Shown: positions 33,381 through 42,840, counted from the first letter of the stretch. The stretch is DNA of 64,000 nucleotides from Aldehydirespirator sp965204875 (GCA_965204875.1 OZ242020.1:806001-870000); one strand, 5' to 3'. Notes: generated from the letters alone by a model not told the origin. Translations and numbers: made by a program.

Positions 33381-33444
33381 GTAGGGTCCGGCCACCGGCG
33401 TCAGGCCGGGCGTCGAGCTGCGGAGCGGGAGGCCACCGGGAAAC

Positions 33445-34098
33445 ATGCTGAGATTCGTCGAAGAGATCATCCTGCTGCTGCTGCGCGACGACGACGGCAA
33501 GTTCGTGCACGTCCCCAGCTGGTCGCTCGACCGCGCCATGGCCGGCGGCGTGCTGATGGACCTGGCCATGGAGAACCGCATCGACACCGATCTCGAGAAC
33601 CTGGTCCTCATCGACGACACGCCCGTGGGTGACGAGCTGCTCGATCCGGTGCTGGCCGACATCGCCGCAGGGGAGCAGCGCGATGCCCGCTACTGGGTGG
33701 AGCAGACGGCCGCGCAGGCCGAGTCGATCCGCGAGACGGCCCTGGATCGCCTGGTCGCCGCCGGCATCCTCGAGCGCGCAGAGGACCGCTTCCTGTGGGT
33801 GTTCCGCTCGCGGCGCTACCCGGCCGTCGACGGCACCGCCGAGCGTGAGGTGAAGCTGCGCATCATGGGCGTTCTGTTCTCAGACGAGATCCCCGACCCC
33901 CGCGACGTGGTGCTGATCGCCCTGGCCGACGCCTGCGGGATCTTCCGGGTGCTGCTGTCCAAGCAAGAGCTCACACAGGCGTCCGAGCGCATCGAGCAGG
34001 TGCGCAAGCTCGACCTGATCGGCCAGGCCATGTCGCAGACGATCCTGGACATGGAGATGTGGCTAGCCGCCTCACGCATAGAAGGCCGGATGTTCTAG
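33445..34098 (+). CDS. GOLPH3/GPP34 family protein
   Basis: A 217-residue alpha-helical protein of the GPP34 family, whose eukaryotic members bind phosphatidylinositol 4-phosphate on Golgi membranes. The family start (LRFVEEIILLLLRDDDGKF), the AGGVLMDLAMENRIDTD segment and LDRLVAAGILE ... REVKLRIMGVLFSDEIPDPRDVVLIALADACGI are all characteristic. It is common in actinobacteria, where its role is poorly known. It is a single gene behind nrdB with GGGAGG before the start. Confidence 0.9.
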   Translation: MLRFVEEIILLLLRDDDGKFVHVPSWSLDRAMAGGVLMDLAMENRIDTDLENLVLIDDTPVGDELLDPVLADIAAGEQRDARYWVEQTAAQAESIRETALDRLVAAGILERAEDRFLWVFRSRRYPAVDGTAEREVKLRIMGVLFSDEIPDPRDVVLIALADACGIFRVLLSKQELTQASERIEQVRKLDLIGQAMSQTILDMEMWLAASRIEGRMF

Positions 34099-34207
34099 AC
34101 CCCGGCCCGCCTCTGGACGGCGGTGTTGCCGGCGAACATGAGAGCGGGCAGGCGCGGGCAGGTGTAGCCCCGGAAGCGGCAGTCTCGCCGGTGCCTCTAG
34201 GACGTCT

Positions 34208-35671
34208 CTAGGACGTGGTGTGGTTGGCGACTATGAGGGTCTTGAGGTCGCTGTGGAAGTCGAGGGCGTGATCGCCGCCCTCGCGGCCGATGCCTGAGAG
34301 GCCGCAGCCGCCGAAGGGCGCGGCGAGGTCCCTGACCAGGAAGGTGTTGGTCCAGACGATCCCGGCGCGCACGGCTCGGGCGAACCTGGAGGCCCTTGCC
34401 GCCGAGGACGTGTAGAGGATCGCGGACAGGCCGTACCGCGTGGAGTTGGCAAGCTCGAGGGCCTCGGCCTCGGTGGCGAAGGCTTGCAGGGTGAGCACCG
34501 GGCCGAACACCTCGCGCTGGACGATCTCGGAGTCGTTGGAGGCCGGCGCGATAAGCGTGGGCTCGTAGTGCAGGGAGTTGCGGCGGCGGCGGCCGCCCCA
34601 TATCACCGTGTCCCCGGCCGCTGTGGCCCGCTCGACGAACGCCTCGATGCGCTGCAGGTGGTCGGGGTGGGCCACCGGGGCGATGGTGGTCGCGGTGTCG
34701 CGGCTGTCGCCGAGCACGTGCGCCTCGGTGCGGCTGCGAAGCGCCTCGGTGAAGGCGTCGAGCGCCGTCGCCTCGACCAGCAGGCGCGTGCCGGCCAGGC
34801 AGACCTGGCCGGAGTCCTCGTACTGCGCCGCGGCCTGCTCCGCGGCGGCGTCGATGTCGGCGTCGGCGAACACGACCAGCGGGCCCTTGCCGCCGAGCTC
34901 TGCGGTGACGGGCACGATGTTGGCGGCCGCGGCCGCGGCGATGCGGCGCGCCGTGGCGGGCGAGCCGGTGAAGCTGATCCGCCGCACCCGCTCATCGGTG
35001 GTCAGCGCCGCGCCGGCCTCGTCGCCGGTGCCCTGCACCAGGTTGAACGCGCCCGCGGGCAGGCCGGCCTCCACGGTCAGGTCGGCCAGCAGCGACGCCG
35101 ACAGCGGCGACCACTCGGCCGGCTTGAGCACCACGCTGTTGCCGGCGGCCAGCGCGGGCGCCACCTTCCACGTGGCCAGCATGAACGGTGCGTTCCACGG
35201 CGTGATCACCACGGCCGGCCCGGCGGGCATGCGCTGCACGGTGTGAGCGGTGCCCCGAGCCTGCCAGCGAGGCTCGACGTGCGCCTCGACCAGGTCGGCG
35301 TAGAAGCGGAAGTTGTAGGCGCCGCGGGCCACGAGGCGCTCGCGCATCGAGCGGTGCAGGAACCCCATGTCGAGCGTCTCGACCATGGCGATGTCGTCGT
35401 TGCGGGCCTCGATCAGGTCCGCCAGGCGGCGCAGGGCCGCGGCACGCTCGCCCACCTCCATAGCGCTCCACTCGCCGAAGCCCGCGACGGCCGCGGCGAC
35501 GGCGCTGCCCGCGGCCTCGGCGCCTCCCCGGGCCACATCGGCCAGCTTGGCATCCCAGTCCAGCGGCGAGCGGCACTCGAAGGTCGCCGGCGAGGCCACC
35601 CGCTCCCCGCCGATCAGATGGTCGACGCTGACCGGCACCCCGCCGACCTCCGCACGCGCCGACTCCATCAT
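34208..35671 (-). CDS. Aldehyde dehydrogenase (NAD-dependent family)
   Basis: Oxidises an aldehyde to the acid. The protein has the catalytic Cys in DSGQVCLAGTRLL (about residue 285), the general-base Glu in TAELGGKGP, the WNAPF Asn and a typical NTF/PFGGCGLSGIGREGG C-terminal oligomerisation region. It starts next to the LivM-LivG fusion gene at the distal end of the transporter operon, so its aldehyde may derive from the imported compound. Betaine-aldehyde, aminobutyraldehyde or aryl-acetaldehyde are all possible. Start is uncertain (GTG 35689, ATG 35671 or ATG 35668). An 11-bp direct repeat duplicates the stop region. Confidence 0.88.
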   Translation of the reverse strand: MMESARAEVGGVPVSVDHLIGGERVASPATFECRSPLDWDAKLADVARGGAEAAGSAVAAAVAGFGEWSAMEVGERAAALRRLADLIEARNDDIAMVETLDMGFLHRSMRERLVARGAYNFRFYADLVEAHVEPRWQARGTAHTVQRMPAGPAVVITPWNAPFMLATWKVAPALAAGNSVVLKPAEWSPLSASLLADLTVEAGLPAGAFNLVQGTGDEAGAALTTDERVRRISFTGSPATARRIAAAAAANIVPVTAELGGKGPLVVFADADIDAAAEQAAAQYEDSGQVCLAGTRLLVEATALDAFTEALRSRTEAHVLGDSRDTATTIAPVAHPDHLQRIEAFVERATAAGDTVIWGGRRRRNSLHYEPTLIAPASNDSEIVQREVFGPVLTLQAFATEAEALELANSTRYGLSAILYTSSAARASRFARAVRAGIVWTNTFLVRDLAAPFGGCGLSGIGREGGDHALDFHSDLKTLIVANHTTS

Positions 35672-35689
35672 CGCCACGCCCGCACGCAC

Positions 35690-37867
35690 TCAGGCTTGGC
35701 CGGCCGGCGCGGCCGTGCCGAGGTAGGCGGCCCGCACCACCGGGTCGGCCTGGATCTCAGTCGGCGTGCCGGCGGCGATCACGGCCCCCTGGTCGAGGCA
35801 GTAGATCCGGTTGCAGATGCCGGTGATGAAGGCGAGGTCGTGGTCGATCACCACCACCCCCGCGCCCACCGCGGCGGCGACGGCCCGGACCTCGTCGATC
35901 ATCGCCACCGACTCGACGTTGCTCATGCCGCTGGTGGGCTCGTCGAGCAGGATGAACACGGGCGCCAGCGCCGCGGCGCGCACCAGCTCCAGGCGGCGGG
36001 CGTTGCCGTAGTCGAGCTCGCGGGCCCTGCGGTCGCGCAGCTCCCACAGGCCGGCGTGCGCCAGGAGCTGCCCGACGCTGGGGCGGGCGCCCAAGGGCCG
36101 GTACCGGGCCGCGACCAGCGCCGCGATGTCGACGTTCTCACGCACCGTCAGAGCCGGGAACAGGCGCAGGTTCTGGAACGTGCGCGCCAGGCCCGCCCTG
36201 GCACACTCGTAGGGCTCGGCACCGGCGACCGGGCACGTCTCAGACCCCGCCGGGGACTCCTCGGTGAGCGTCACCGAGCCCGCGGCCGGGTTCACGAGGC
36301 CCGTGATGACGTTGAGCAGCGTCGTCTTGCCGGCGCCGTTGGGGCCGATGAGGCCCACGATCTCGTGATTCGACGCCACCAGCCCGGCGCCGGACAGCGC
36401 ACGGAAGCCGCCGAAGTCGACCGTCACGCCGGCCGCACGAAGTTCCGCGGGCTCCGGGGCGACCGACGCGGCGACCCCGGTGGCGAAGCCGTCGCCGACC
36501 GGTGCCGGCCGAACCTCCCGCCGCGCCCCTCCAGCAGCAGCACCAGCAGCGAAGCCGCCCTCGACCGGTGCCGGCCGAACCTCCGACCGCGCCCCTCCAG
36601 CAGCAGCACCAGCAGCGAAGCCGCCCTCGACCGGTGCGGGCCGAACCTCCGACCGCGCCCCTCCAGCAGTGGCCCCACCGGCGAAGCCGCCCTCGACCGG
36701 TGCCGGCCGAACCTCCGACCGCGCCCCTCCAGCAGTGGCCCCACCGGCGAAGCCGCCCTCGACCGGTGCCGGCCGCAGCGGATCCGGCATGGACTCGGCG
36801 CGGCCGAGGCGGCGACGCAGCCAGTGGTCGAACTCCCAGTCCTCGATCAGGCCCCTCGCTCTGAAGATCATGAAGCCGAGCATCGACCCGCCCAGGACGA
36901 TGTCGGTGAGTCCGGGCCTCAGCACGATGTCGAGAAAGTCCATCGGACCGCCGTCGATCTCGACCGCGGCCAGGTGGCGTGTCGCCTCGTTGACGGCGGT
37001 CATGAGCGCCACGCCCAGCACCGAGCCGGCGATGCTGTTGCGCCCGCCGACGATCAGCATCACCAGTGTGAGCAATGTGTAGTCGAAGAAGAAGGTCGAG
37101 GGTGCCACGGTGCCCAGCTGGAAGACCCGCAGCGACGCCGCCACCGACACGACGGCGACGGACAGCAGCAGCGCCGGCATCTGCCCGCGGGCCGGGTCGA
37201 TTCCCATGGCCCGGGCCGCGAGGTCGTCCTCGCGGGCCGCCTGGGCCATGCGTCCGATGCGGCTGCTCTTGAAGAACCTCGCCACCACCAGCGCCCCCAG
37301 AAGCGCCAGGTAGACCCACCCGCGTCCGTCGAGGCCGCGGCCGACGGCGAAGCGGATGCCGTTGCGGCCCCCGGTCAGGTCGGCATACGCGCCGCCCACC
37401 TCGTGGACCATGAACAGCAGCGCCAGTGTGATCACGGTGGCGGCCACGGCGCCGGAACGCGCTCCGGAGCGGGCCAGACCCAGGCCCACGACCACGGCCA
37501 TGGCCGCGGTGACCGCCACTGCCGCCGCCGCCGCGACCAGCGGGTTGAGCGAGACGTCGGCGAGCCCGAGCGGGGCGTCTGCAACGATGCGCTCCTTGCT
37601 CTTCACCGAGGTGGCCAGGAGCGCGAACGTGTAGCCGGCGACGGCCGCGAACCCCATGTGCCCGAACGAGAGAACCCCCGTGTTGCCGATGTAGATCTGC
37701 AGCCCGATCACCATGATGGCGTTGATCAGCATCTGGGTCACCAAGATGTCGCGTGTCGGGGGGCCGCCCGAGGCGTACAGCAGCCCGCCGAGCACGAGCA
37801 CAGCGAAGACCGCGGCAGATCCCGCCACCTGCGACCCGGCGCGACTAGAAAGCAGTTCCCGCATCAC
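35690..37867 (-). CDS. LivM-LivG fusion: permease plus ATPase of branched-chain amino-acid-type ABC transporter
   Basis: One 725-residue chain joins two usually separate subunits. Residues 1-335 are a LivM-type permease (TQMLINAIMVIGLQIYIGNTGVLSFGHMGFAAVAGY). Residues about 365-460 are a linker with four 22-residue repeats, consensus RPAPVEGGFAGGATAGGARSEV cut at 66 bp of DNA. Residues about 478-725 are a LivG ATPase with Walker A GPNGAGKTT, Q-loop ARTFQNLRLF, LDYGNARRLELVRA as the signature region, Walker B FILLDEPTSGM and switch His in VVIDHDLAF. The frame is continuous across all repeats. It works with LivH, LivF and LivK encoded upstream. Confidence 0.9.
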   Translation of the reverse strand: MMRELLSSRAGSQVAGSAAVFAVLVLGGLLYASGGPPTRDILVTQMLINAIMVIGLQIYIGNTGVLSFGHMGFAAVAGYTFALLATSVKSKERIVADAPLGLADVSLNPLVAAAAAVAVTAAMAVVVGLGLARSGARSGAVAATVITLALLFMVHEVGGAYADLTGGRNGIRFAVGRGLDGRGWVYLALLGALVVARFFKSSRIGRMAQAAREDDLAARAMGIDPARGQMPALLLSVAVVSVAASLRVFQLGTVAPSTFFFDYTLLTLVMLIVGGRNSIAGSVLGVALMTAVNEATRHLAAVEIDGGPMDFLDIVLRPGLTDIVLGGSMLGFMIFRARGLIEDWEFDHWLRRRLGRAESMPDPLRPAPVEGGFAGGATAGGARSEVRPAPVEGGFAGGATAGGARSEVRPAPVEGGFAAGAAAGGARSEVRPAPVEGGFAAGAAAGGARREVRPAPVGDGFATGVAASVAPEPAELRAAGVTVDFGGFRALSGAGLVASNHEIVGLIGPNGAGKTTLLNVITGLVNPAAGSVTLTEESPAGSETCPVAGAEPYECARAGLARTFQNLRLFPALTVRENVDIAALVAARYRPLGARPSVGQLLAHAGLWELRDRRARELDYGNARRLELVRAAALAPVFILLDEPTSGMSNVESVAMIDEVRAVAAAVGAGVVVIDHDLAFITGICNRIYCLDQGAVIAAGTPTEIQADPVVRAAYLGTAAPAGQA
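36491..36770 (-). repeat. 66-bp coding repeats in LivM-LivG linker
   Basis: Four nearly identical 66-bp units (GCCCTCGACCGGTGCC at 36557, 36623, 36689 and 36755 on the + strand) plus a partial first unit keep the reading frame open. Confidence 0.95.
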
Positions 37868-37979
37868 AGCACAACCCGCATCACCGCGATCACCGCTCCA
37901 CTACAGGCCCCGTCACCGCAGCGCCCGCACAACCCGCTGAGCCCGCAAACGGCCGCCGGCCCCCGCATCGGCGCGCAGG

Positions 37980-38870
37980 TCACACCCGCTCGGCCGAGGC
38001 GACCGAGACGAGCCCCTGGGGACGGAAGATGAAGAACAGCGCGATCAGCGCGAACACGACTGCGTCGGTGATGCCCGCGAGGTCCTCGGGCAGCCACGAC
38101 CGCAGCAGTACCTCGGAGACTCCGAGCAGCAGGCCGCCATACACCGCGCCCCGCATGTTCTCGAGACCTCCGATTATGGCAGCCAGTACACCCTTGAGCA
38201 GCGGGCTCAGACCGGTCGTGGGACGGGCCTGGCCGGTGCGCATCAGAAAGAAGATCGCCGCCACCCCGGCCAGAGCGCCCGCCAGGATGAACGCTTGGCG
38301 GATCACCCTGTTGCTGCGGACGCCCATGAGCCTGGCTGCGTCGAAATCCTCCGCCGCCGCCCGCAGCGAGATGCCGAACATGGTGCGCTGCAGCAGGTAG
38401 AGGGTCACTGCGAGCGTGGCCCCGGTGGCGCCGATCACAGCCACATCGACCGCCTGGATATTGAGATCCCCGACAGCCCAGACCCGGTCGGCCCACTCCG
38501 GCCTGGGGAAGCTGCGGACGCTGGCACCCATGGACATCACGAAGACCGCCTGCACCACGAAATGCACCGCGAACGATGTCAGCAGCATGGTGAAGTCCGA
38601 CGAGCCCCGCACCCAGCGGAAGGCGACGAACTCGATGGCAACCGATGCAGCGACCGCGCCCGCGAAGATCAGCGGCATTGCCGCCCACCAGTTCAGCTGG
38701 GCTGAGACCAGCACCCCGAAGGCGATGTAGGCAGCGACCGTGATGAGTTCGCCGTGAGCGAAGTTCACCATGTGCAGGACGCCGAAGATCAGCGCGATCC
38801 CCAGCGCCAGCAGGGCGTAGATCGAGCCCCGTCCCAGACCGTCTATCAGGTTCTGCAGCAGGTCGATCAT
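37980..38870 (-). CDS. LivH-type branched-chain amino acid ABC permease
   Basis: Second membrane subunit of the transporter, 296 residues with about eight hydrophobic helices. The start MIDLLQNLIDGLGRGSIYAL and the ALGIALIFGVLHMVNFAHGELITVAAY segment are family hallmarks, as is the GGLENMRGAVYGGLLLGV region near the C-terminus. It is followed by the LivM-LivG fusion gene after 112 bases. Its start region is duplicated 65 bp upstream, overlapping the LivF stop. Confidence 0.92.
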   Translation of the reverse strand: MIDLLQNLIDGLGRGSIYALLALGIALIFGVLHMVNFAHGELITVAAYIAFGVLVSAQLNWWAAMPLIFAGAVAASVAIEFVAFRWVRGSSDFTMLLTSFAVHFVVQAVFVMSMGASVRSFPRPEWADRVWAVGDLNIQAVDVAVIGATGATLAVTLYLLQRTMFGISLRAAAEDFDAARLMGVRSNRVIRQAFILAGALAGVAAIFFLMRTGQARPTTGLSPLLKGVLAAIIGGLENMRGAVYGGLLLGVSEVLLRSWLPEDLAGITDAVVFALIALFFIFRPQGLVSVASAERV

Positions 38871-38942
38871 AGCATGGCAGGGTTCCCGCCAGGCGCCTGC
38901 CGGCGCAACGGCACAGACAGCAGCAGGTCGATCATGGCATGC
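38855..38942. repeat. Duplicated LivF/LivH junction (65-bp offset)
   Basis: GCAGCAGGTCGATCAT followed by AGCATG or GGCATG occurs at about 38856 and 38921. Both copies read as ATGATCGACCTGCTG on the minus strand, but only the downstream one starts livH. Confidence 0.85.
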
Positions 38943-39663
38943 GAGAGTCGCTGTGAGACTCGGGCGCGCCGATGAAGGTGTCGAAGAGGTCGTCGCGTGC
39001 GAGCAGATCCGACGCGGCGCCCGCGGCCGCGATCTCGCCGGTGCGCAGCACGTAGGCCCGATCCGCCGCCTCCAGCAGCCGCGTGGCGTTCTGCTCGACG
39101 ACGACCATGGTGCGGCCCTCGGCCCTGAGACGCTCGACGAGGCCGAACACGAAATCCACCAGCAGCGGCGCGAGCCCCAGGGACGGCTCGTCCATCAAGA
39201 CGATGCGGGGGTTGCTCATCAAGGCCCGGGCAATGGCGAGCTGCTGGGCCTCACCACCGGACAGGTAGCCCGCGGCGGTGCTGCGCTTGTCCCGGAGCAC
39301 CGGGAACAGCTCCATCATCGCCGCCAGCCGCTCGGCCCGCTCGTCGGCGGAGCTGGTCACCGCACCGATGCGCAGGTTCTCGGCCACCGTCATCTGGGCG
39401 AACAGCCGCCGCCGCTCGGGCACGAGGGCCAGGCCCGCCCGCAGCATCCTGTCGGGGCTGGCGCCGGTGACGGGGCGACCCTCCAGGCGCACCTCGCCCG
39501 CGGCGGGGCGCAGCAACCCGGCGACGGAGCTCAGCAGCGTCGTCTTGCCCGCGCCGTTGGGGCCGATGAGTCCGACCAGCTCACCGGCGCCGACGGTCAG
39601 GCTCACCCCGCGAAGTGCCGAGATCGCCCCGTAACGGGTGGTCAGCCCGGCAACCTCGAGCAC
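38932..39663 (-). CDS. LivF-type ABC transporter ATPase
   Basis: Second ATPase of the branched-chain amino acid-type importer, 243 residues. Walker A is GPNGAGKTT, the signature YLSGGEAQQLAIARAL, Walker B RIVLMDEPSLGLAP and the switch His is replaced by Gln/Asn context as usual for LivF (VVVEQNAT). It lies between the LivK and LivH genes. Its last codons overlap a duplicate of the livH start. Confidence 0.93.
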   Translation of the reverse strand: MLEVAGLTTRYGAISALRGVSLTVGAGELVGLIGPNGAGKTTLLSSVAGLLRPAAGEVRLEGRPVTGASPDRMLRAGLALVPERRRLFAQMTVAENLRIGAVTSSADERAERLAAMMELFPVLRDKRSTAAGYLSGGEAQQLAIARALMSNPRIVLMDEPSLGLAPLLVDFVFGLVERLRAEGRTMVVVEQNATRLLEAADRAYVLRTGEIAAAGAASDLLARDDLFDTFIGAPESHSDSRMP

Positions 39664-39718
39664 TGCGGTACCCGGCGCCGCGCAGGCCGACGATCAGGTG
39701 CGAGGCCCGGGAGCCGGT

Positions 39719-41170
39719 CTACATCCTGGCTGCGAGCGTGGTCTCGCCGTCGACGATCCGCAGGATGTACACCGGAGTGTCGGGCGTGCCGTCGGTTCCC
39801 GCATAGCCGATCGTGTCCGTGACCGCCTCCACGCCGGTCAGCTGCGAGATGGCCTCCGCGATGGCGAGCGGGTCGGTCGAGCCGGCATCGATGAAGCCCT
39901 GGATGGCGACCGTGATCGAGTCGCCGGCGAGGGCCGCGAAGCCCGGGGCCTCGCTCGGCTTTCCTATGGCCGCCAACCCGGCGTTGAGGCGCTCGTAGCG
40001 ATTGCCGTCGGTGCCGAAGCCGTGATCGGTCCAGTAGACGCCCTCGTTCCGCTCGATCGCGGTGATGCCGCTCACACCGAAGGCGTCGGCGCCGAAATAG
40101 GTGAGCGTGTCGATGCCGCGCGCCTCGATAGCGGCGCGCAGGGAGTCGATCTGGGGGGCGATCATCGCGGTGTAGAGGATCTCGGTACCGTCGGCGACGC
40201 TCGCCACCTCGTTGGCCTGGGAGGCGAAATCGAAGTCCTCGAAGGGCACGTAGCTCTGGTCGAGCACCACCTCGCCGCCCAGCTCCTCGAACTTCGCCGC
40301 GAACGTCTCGGGGTTGTAGCCGAAGTACGGGCCCTCCGACGAGAACGTGATCGCTCTGGTGATGCCCGCTTCGATGGCGAACCGGGCCGCGGCCTCGGCC
40401 TGCTGGGTGTCGCTGAACGTCGTCATGAAGGAGTAGATCGACGGGTCGGGCAGCACGGGCTCGGTGGAGGCCACGAATATCACGGCCCGGCCGGCGTTGA
40501 CGGTGCGCAGCACCGCGTCGCCGGTGTCGGCGAACGGCGGGCCGAGGATCACGTGGGCGCCGGCCTCGATCAGGTCCGCGGTGGCCCGCTGGGCGACCTC
40601 GGGATCGCCCTGGACGTCCTCGATGAGGAACTCCACCGGGGTCCCGTTGACGCCGCCGGCACAGTTGATCAGATCGACGTAGTACTCGCCCGCCGCCGAG
40701 ATCGGGATGTCGGCGAAGCCGCCCGCCTCCGAGAGATCGGCTGCGAAACCGATGATGAAGGGATCACCGCTCGGTGCGGTGGCGCAGTCGTCGAGGTCGG
40801 CATCGAGTGCCGCGTCCACATCGAACCCCGCCATAGCCCCGCCGCCGTCAGCCATACCGTCATCACCATCGGCCATACCGTCATCGCCGTCGGCCATACC
40901 GTCATCGCCGTCAGCCATACCGTCATCACCATCGGCCATACCGTCGCCGCCGGCCGTGGCGCCGCCGTCATCGTCGGCGTCATCGGCGGGCGTGTCGCCG
41001 CCGGCGGCCATACCGTCATCCTCGGCGCCACCGTCTGCTGCGGCAGTGGTCGTCGGCGCGGCGACCGGCTCGCCGGCGTCGTCGTCACCGTCGTCACCGC
41101 AGGCGGCTGCCAGCAGCGCCAGCATGGCGAGCACGCCGGCAGCCAGTCTGATTCTCCTATTGATTCTCAT
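39719..41170 (-). CDS. LivK-type solute-binding lipoprotein
   Basis: Substrate-binding protein of the amino-acid/amide (HAAT) family, 483 residues from ATG 41170, which follows GGAGGA by six bases. The signal and lipobox (LALLAAAC) lead into an Asp/Gly/Ala-rich linker with repeated DGMADGD units (about residues 50-105). The periplasmic-binding-protein fold follows (DPFIIGFAADLSEAGGFADIP, GPPFADTGDAVL, FGADAFGV). Ligand cannot be deduced; family members bind branched-chain amino acids, amides, urea or aromatic acids. It is the first gene of the transporter operon. Confidence 0.9.
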   Translation of the reverse strand: MRINRRIRLAAGVLAMLALLAAACGDDGDDDAGEPVAAPTTTAAADGGAEDDGMAAGGDTPADDADDDGGATAGGDGMADGDDGMADGDDGMADGDDGMADGDDGMADGGGAMAGFDVDAALDADLDDCATAPSGDPFIIGFAADLSEAGGFADIPISAAGEYYVDLINCAGGVNGTPVEFLIEDVQGDPEVAQRATADLIEAGAHVILGPPFADTGDAVLRTVNAGRAVIFVASTEPVLPDPSIYSFMTTFSDTQQAEAAARFAIEAGITRAITFSSEGPYFGYNPETFAAKFEELGGEVVLDQSYVPFEDFDFASQANEVASVADGTEILYTAMIAPQIDSLRAAIEARGIDTLTYFGADAFGVSGITAIERNEGVYWTDHGFGTDGNRYERLNAGLAAIGKPSEAPGFAALAGDSITVAIQGFIDAGSTDPLAIAEAISQLTGVEAVTDTIGYAGTDGTPDTPVYILRIVDGETTLAARM

Positions 41171-41191
41171 GATCATTCCTCCGAGGGATCG

Positions 41192-41246
41192 TGCGATGGT
41201 CCTGCGATTGTCCTGCGAATGTCCTGCGATGGTCCTGCGAATGTTC
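41192..41246 (-). repeat. Five 11-bp direct repeats upstream of the LivK gene
   Basis: Five contiguous units, consensus TGCGAWKGTCC on the + strand (GGACMWTCGCA on the coding strand), lie about 20-75 bases before the start codon. An 11-bp period places each unit on the same DNA face, as expected of a multi-site operator. Confidence 0.85.
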
Positions 41247-41318
41247 TGGCCGGTTCTACCACAAGCGAGTCCGTGAGAGTAGGCCAAGCCGCCTCGCGGC
41301 AAGCGGGTCGCCTGCCGC

Positions 41319-42734
41319 TCAGGCGCCGGCATCGATCTGGTCCCACAGAGCCTGAATGTGGTCCTCGGTGGTCCAGACGGAGCCCACCGAGATCCGCCCG
41401 TAGCGGCGGCCCCCCGACTCCGACGCGCTGATGTAGAAGCGGCCGTCACCGTTGATCTCGGTGACCAGCGCGTCGGTGGCCGCGTTGCCGTCGCGGTGCG
41501 CGAAGCACACCAGCGCGAAGGGTGTGGGAGCGATGCGCTCCAGGCGCGGGTGGGCGTCGACTCGCTCCGCGAGCGCCTGCGCCCAACCGACGTGGGCTCG
41601 GATCATCCTGCGGAGCCCGGCGGCGCCGAAGCAGCGCAGCACGAACCACAGCTTCAGCGCCCGGAAGGATCGGCCCAGCGGCAGGTGCCAGTCCCGATAG
41701 TCGATCACCTCGCCCGATTGCGATGCCGCGTCGCGCAGGTAGGGGGGCAGCACGCTCAGCGCCCCGATGAGCGGGCGCCGGTCTGCGACCCACATCACCG
41801 AGCAGTCCAGGTTGGTGGCCAGCCACTTGTGAGGGTTGAACGTGTAGCTGTCCACCAGCTCGAGGCCGTCCTGGTGGCGGCGGAACTCCTCGCAGATCAT
41901 GGCCGAGCCCGCGTAGGCGGCGTCGACGTGGTGCCACATCCGCTCGGCGCGGGCGATCTCGGCAAGGCCGCGAACCGGGTCCACCGCGGTCGTTCCGGTC
42001 GTTCCGACGGCCGAGCACACGAAGGCCGGCACCAGGCCCGCCCGCCGGTCGGCGGCGACAGCCGCAGCCAGCACCTCGGGCCGCAGCGCGAAGTCGTCGC
42101 CGGTCTCAAGGGGCCTGCAATGGCCGAAACCGGCCATGCGGGCACCCTTCTCGACCGAGGAGTGCGCCTCGCCCGAGGCGTAGGCCACCATGTTGCCGAT
42201 GGATGCGCCCGTGCGCCTGTGGCACTCCTCGCGGGCCGCCACTTGAGCGGTGTGGGTCGATGCCGAGGCTCCGGACTGGATCACCCCGCCGCCTGACCCG
42301 GTGGTCTTCCACTGCTGCGGCACGCCCAGTAGGTCCACGAGCCAGTCGAGCACATGGGACTCGATCTCGGTGGCCGCGGGCGAGGTGGACCACAGCATCC
42401 CCACCACCCCGAAACCGGCGGCCGCGAGCTCGCCCAGCAGCGACGGCGGCGAGGATCCGGCGGGGAAGTAGGCGAACCAGCCGGGGTGCTGCCAGTGGAC
42501 GAGACCCGGCACCACGACACGGTCGAGGTCGGCCAGCACGTCCTCGAAGGACTCGGCCTGCTCGGGCGCCCGATCCGGCAGCTTGGCGCGCACATCGCCG
42601 GGCTGCACCGGCTCGCGCACCGGGCGGGCGCCGAGCCCGCCCAGGTAGTCGGCGACCCAGTCGACCAGCGCGTGACCGTTGCGCCGGAAGGCCTCGAGGT
42701 CGAGCGGGTCCGCCCCGCCGGCCGGTTCACTCAC
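41319..42734 (-). CDS. PLP-dependent aromatic L-amino acid decarboxylase family
   Basis: Group II decarboxylase of 471 residues, probably converting an aromatic amino acid to its amine and CO2. Key features are HPGWFAYFPAGSS near residue 85, SGGGVIQSGASAS, the cofactor-contacting VDAAYAGSAMICEEFR and the PLP Lys in FNPHKWLATNLDCSVMW. The YLRD and RSFRALKLWFVLR segments follow as in DOPA/tyrosine decarboxylases. Substrate is not fixed; Phe, Tyr, Trp and DOPA are candidates. Its 3' end faces the LivK promoter region. Confidence 0.88.
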   Translation of the reverse strand: MSEPAGGADPLDLEAFRRNGHALVDWVADYLGGLGARPVREPVQPGDVRAKLPDRAPEQAESFEDVLADLDRVVVPGLVHWQHPGWFAYFPAGSSPPSLLGELAAAGFGVVGMLWSTSPAATEIESHVLDWLVDLLGVPQQWKTTGSGGGVIQSGASASTHTAQVAAREECHRRTGASIGNMVAYASGEAHSSVEKGARMAGFGHCRPLETGDDFALRPEVLAAAVAADRRAGLVPAFVCSAVGTTGTTAVDPVRGLAEIARAERMWHHVDAAYAGSAMICEEFRRHQDGLELVDSYTFNPHKWLATNLDCSVMWVADRRPLIGALSVLPPYLRDAASQSGEVIDYRDWHLPLGRSFRALKLWFVLRCFGAAGLRRMIRAHVGWAQALAERVDAHPRLERIAPTPFALVCFAHRDGNAATDALVTEINGDGRFYISASESGGRRYGRISVGSVWTTEDHIQALWDQIDAGA

Positions 42735-42840
42735 CTTCGTCGCAGCCTCTCACTCACAGCCCAACCCTCTCGCGAGCGTCGGCGGCGAGCATCGCCCTGA
42801 GAGAGCCTCTCACCCCTGTCGCAGCCTCATGCGCCGCTGG
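42735..42840. other. Spacer between decarboxylase and pcrA
   Basis: Contains short direct repeats (GTCGCAGCCTC at 42739 and 42818; AGCCTCTCAC at 42744 and 42804). No gene is supported. Confidence 0.45.

Noticed and set aside
36491..36770. Regularly spaced repeats as a CRISPR array
   Set aside because: Units are contiguous, in frame and encode a protein linker; there are no unique spacers. The same applies to 2915-3055, 41192-41246 and the first 350 bases.
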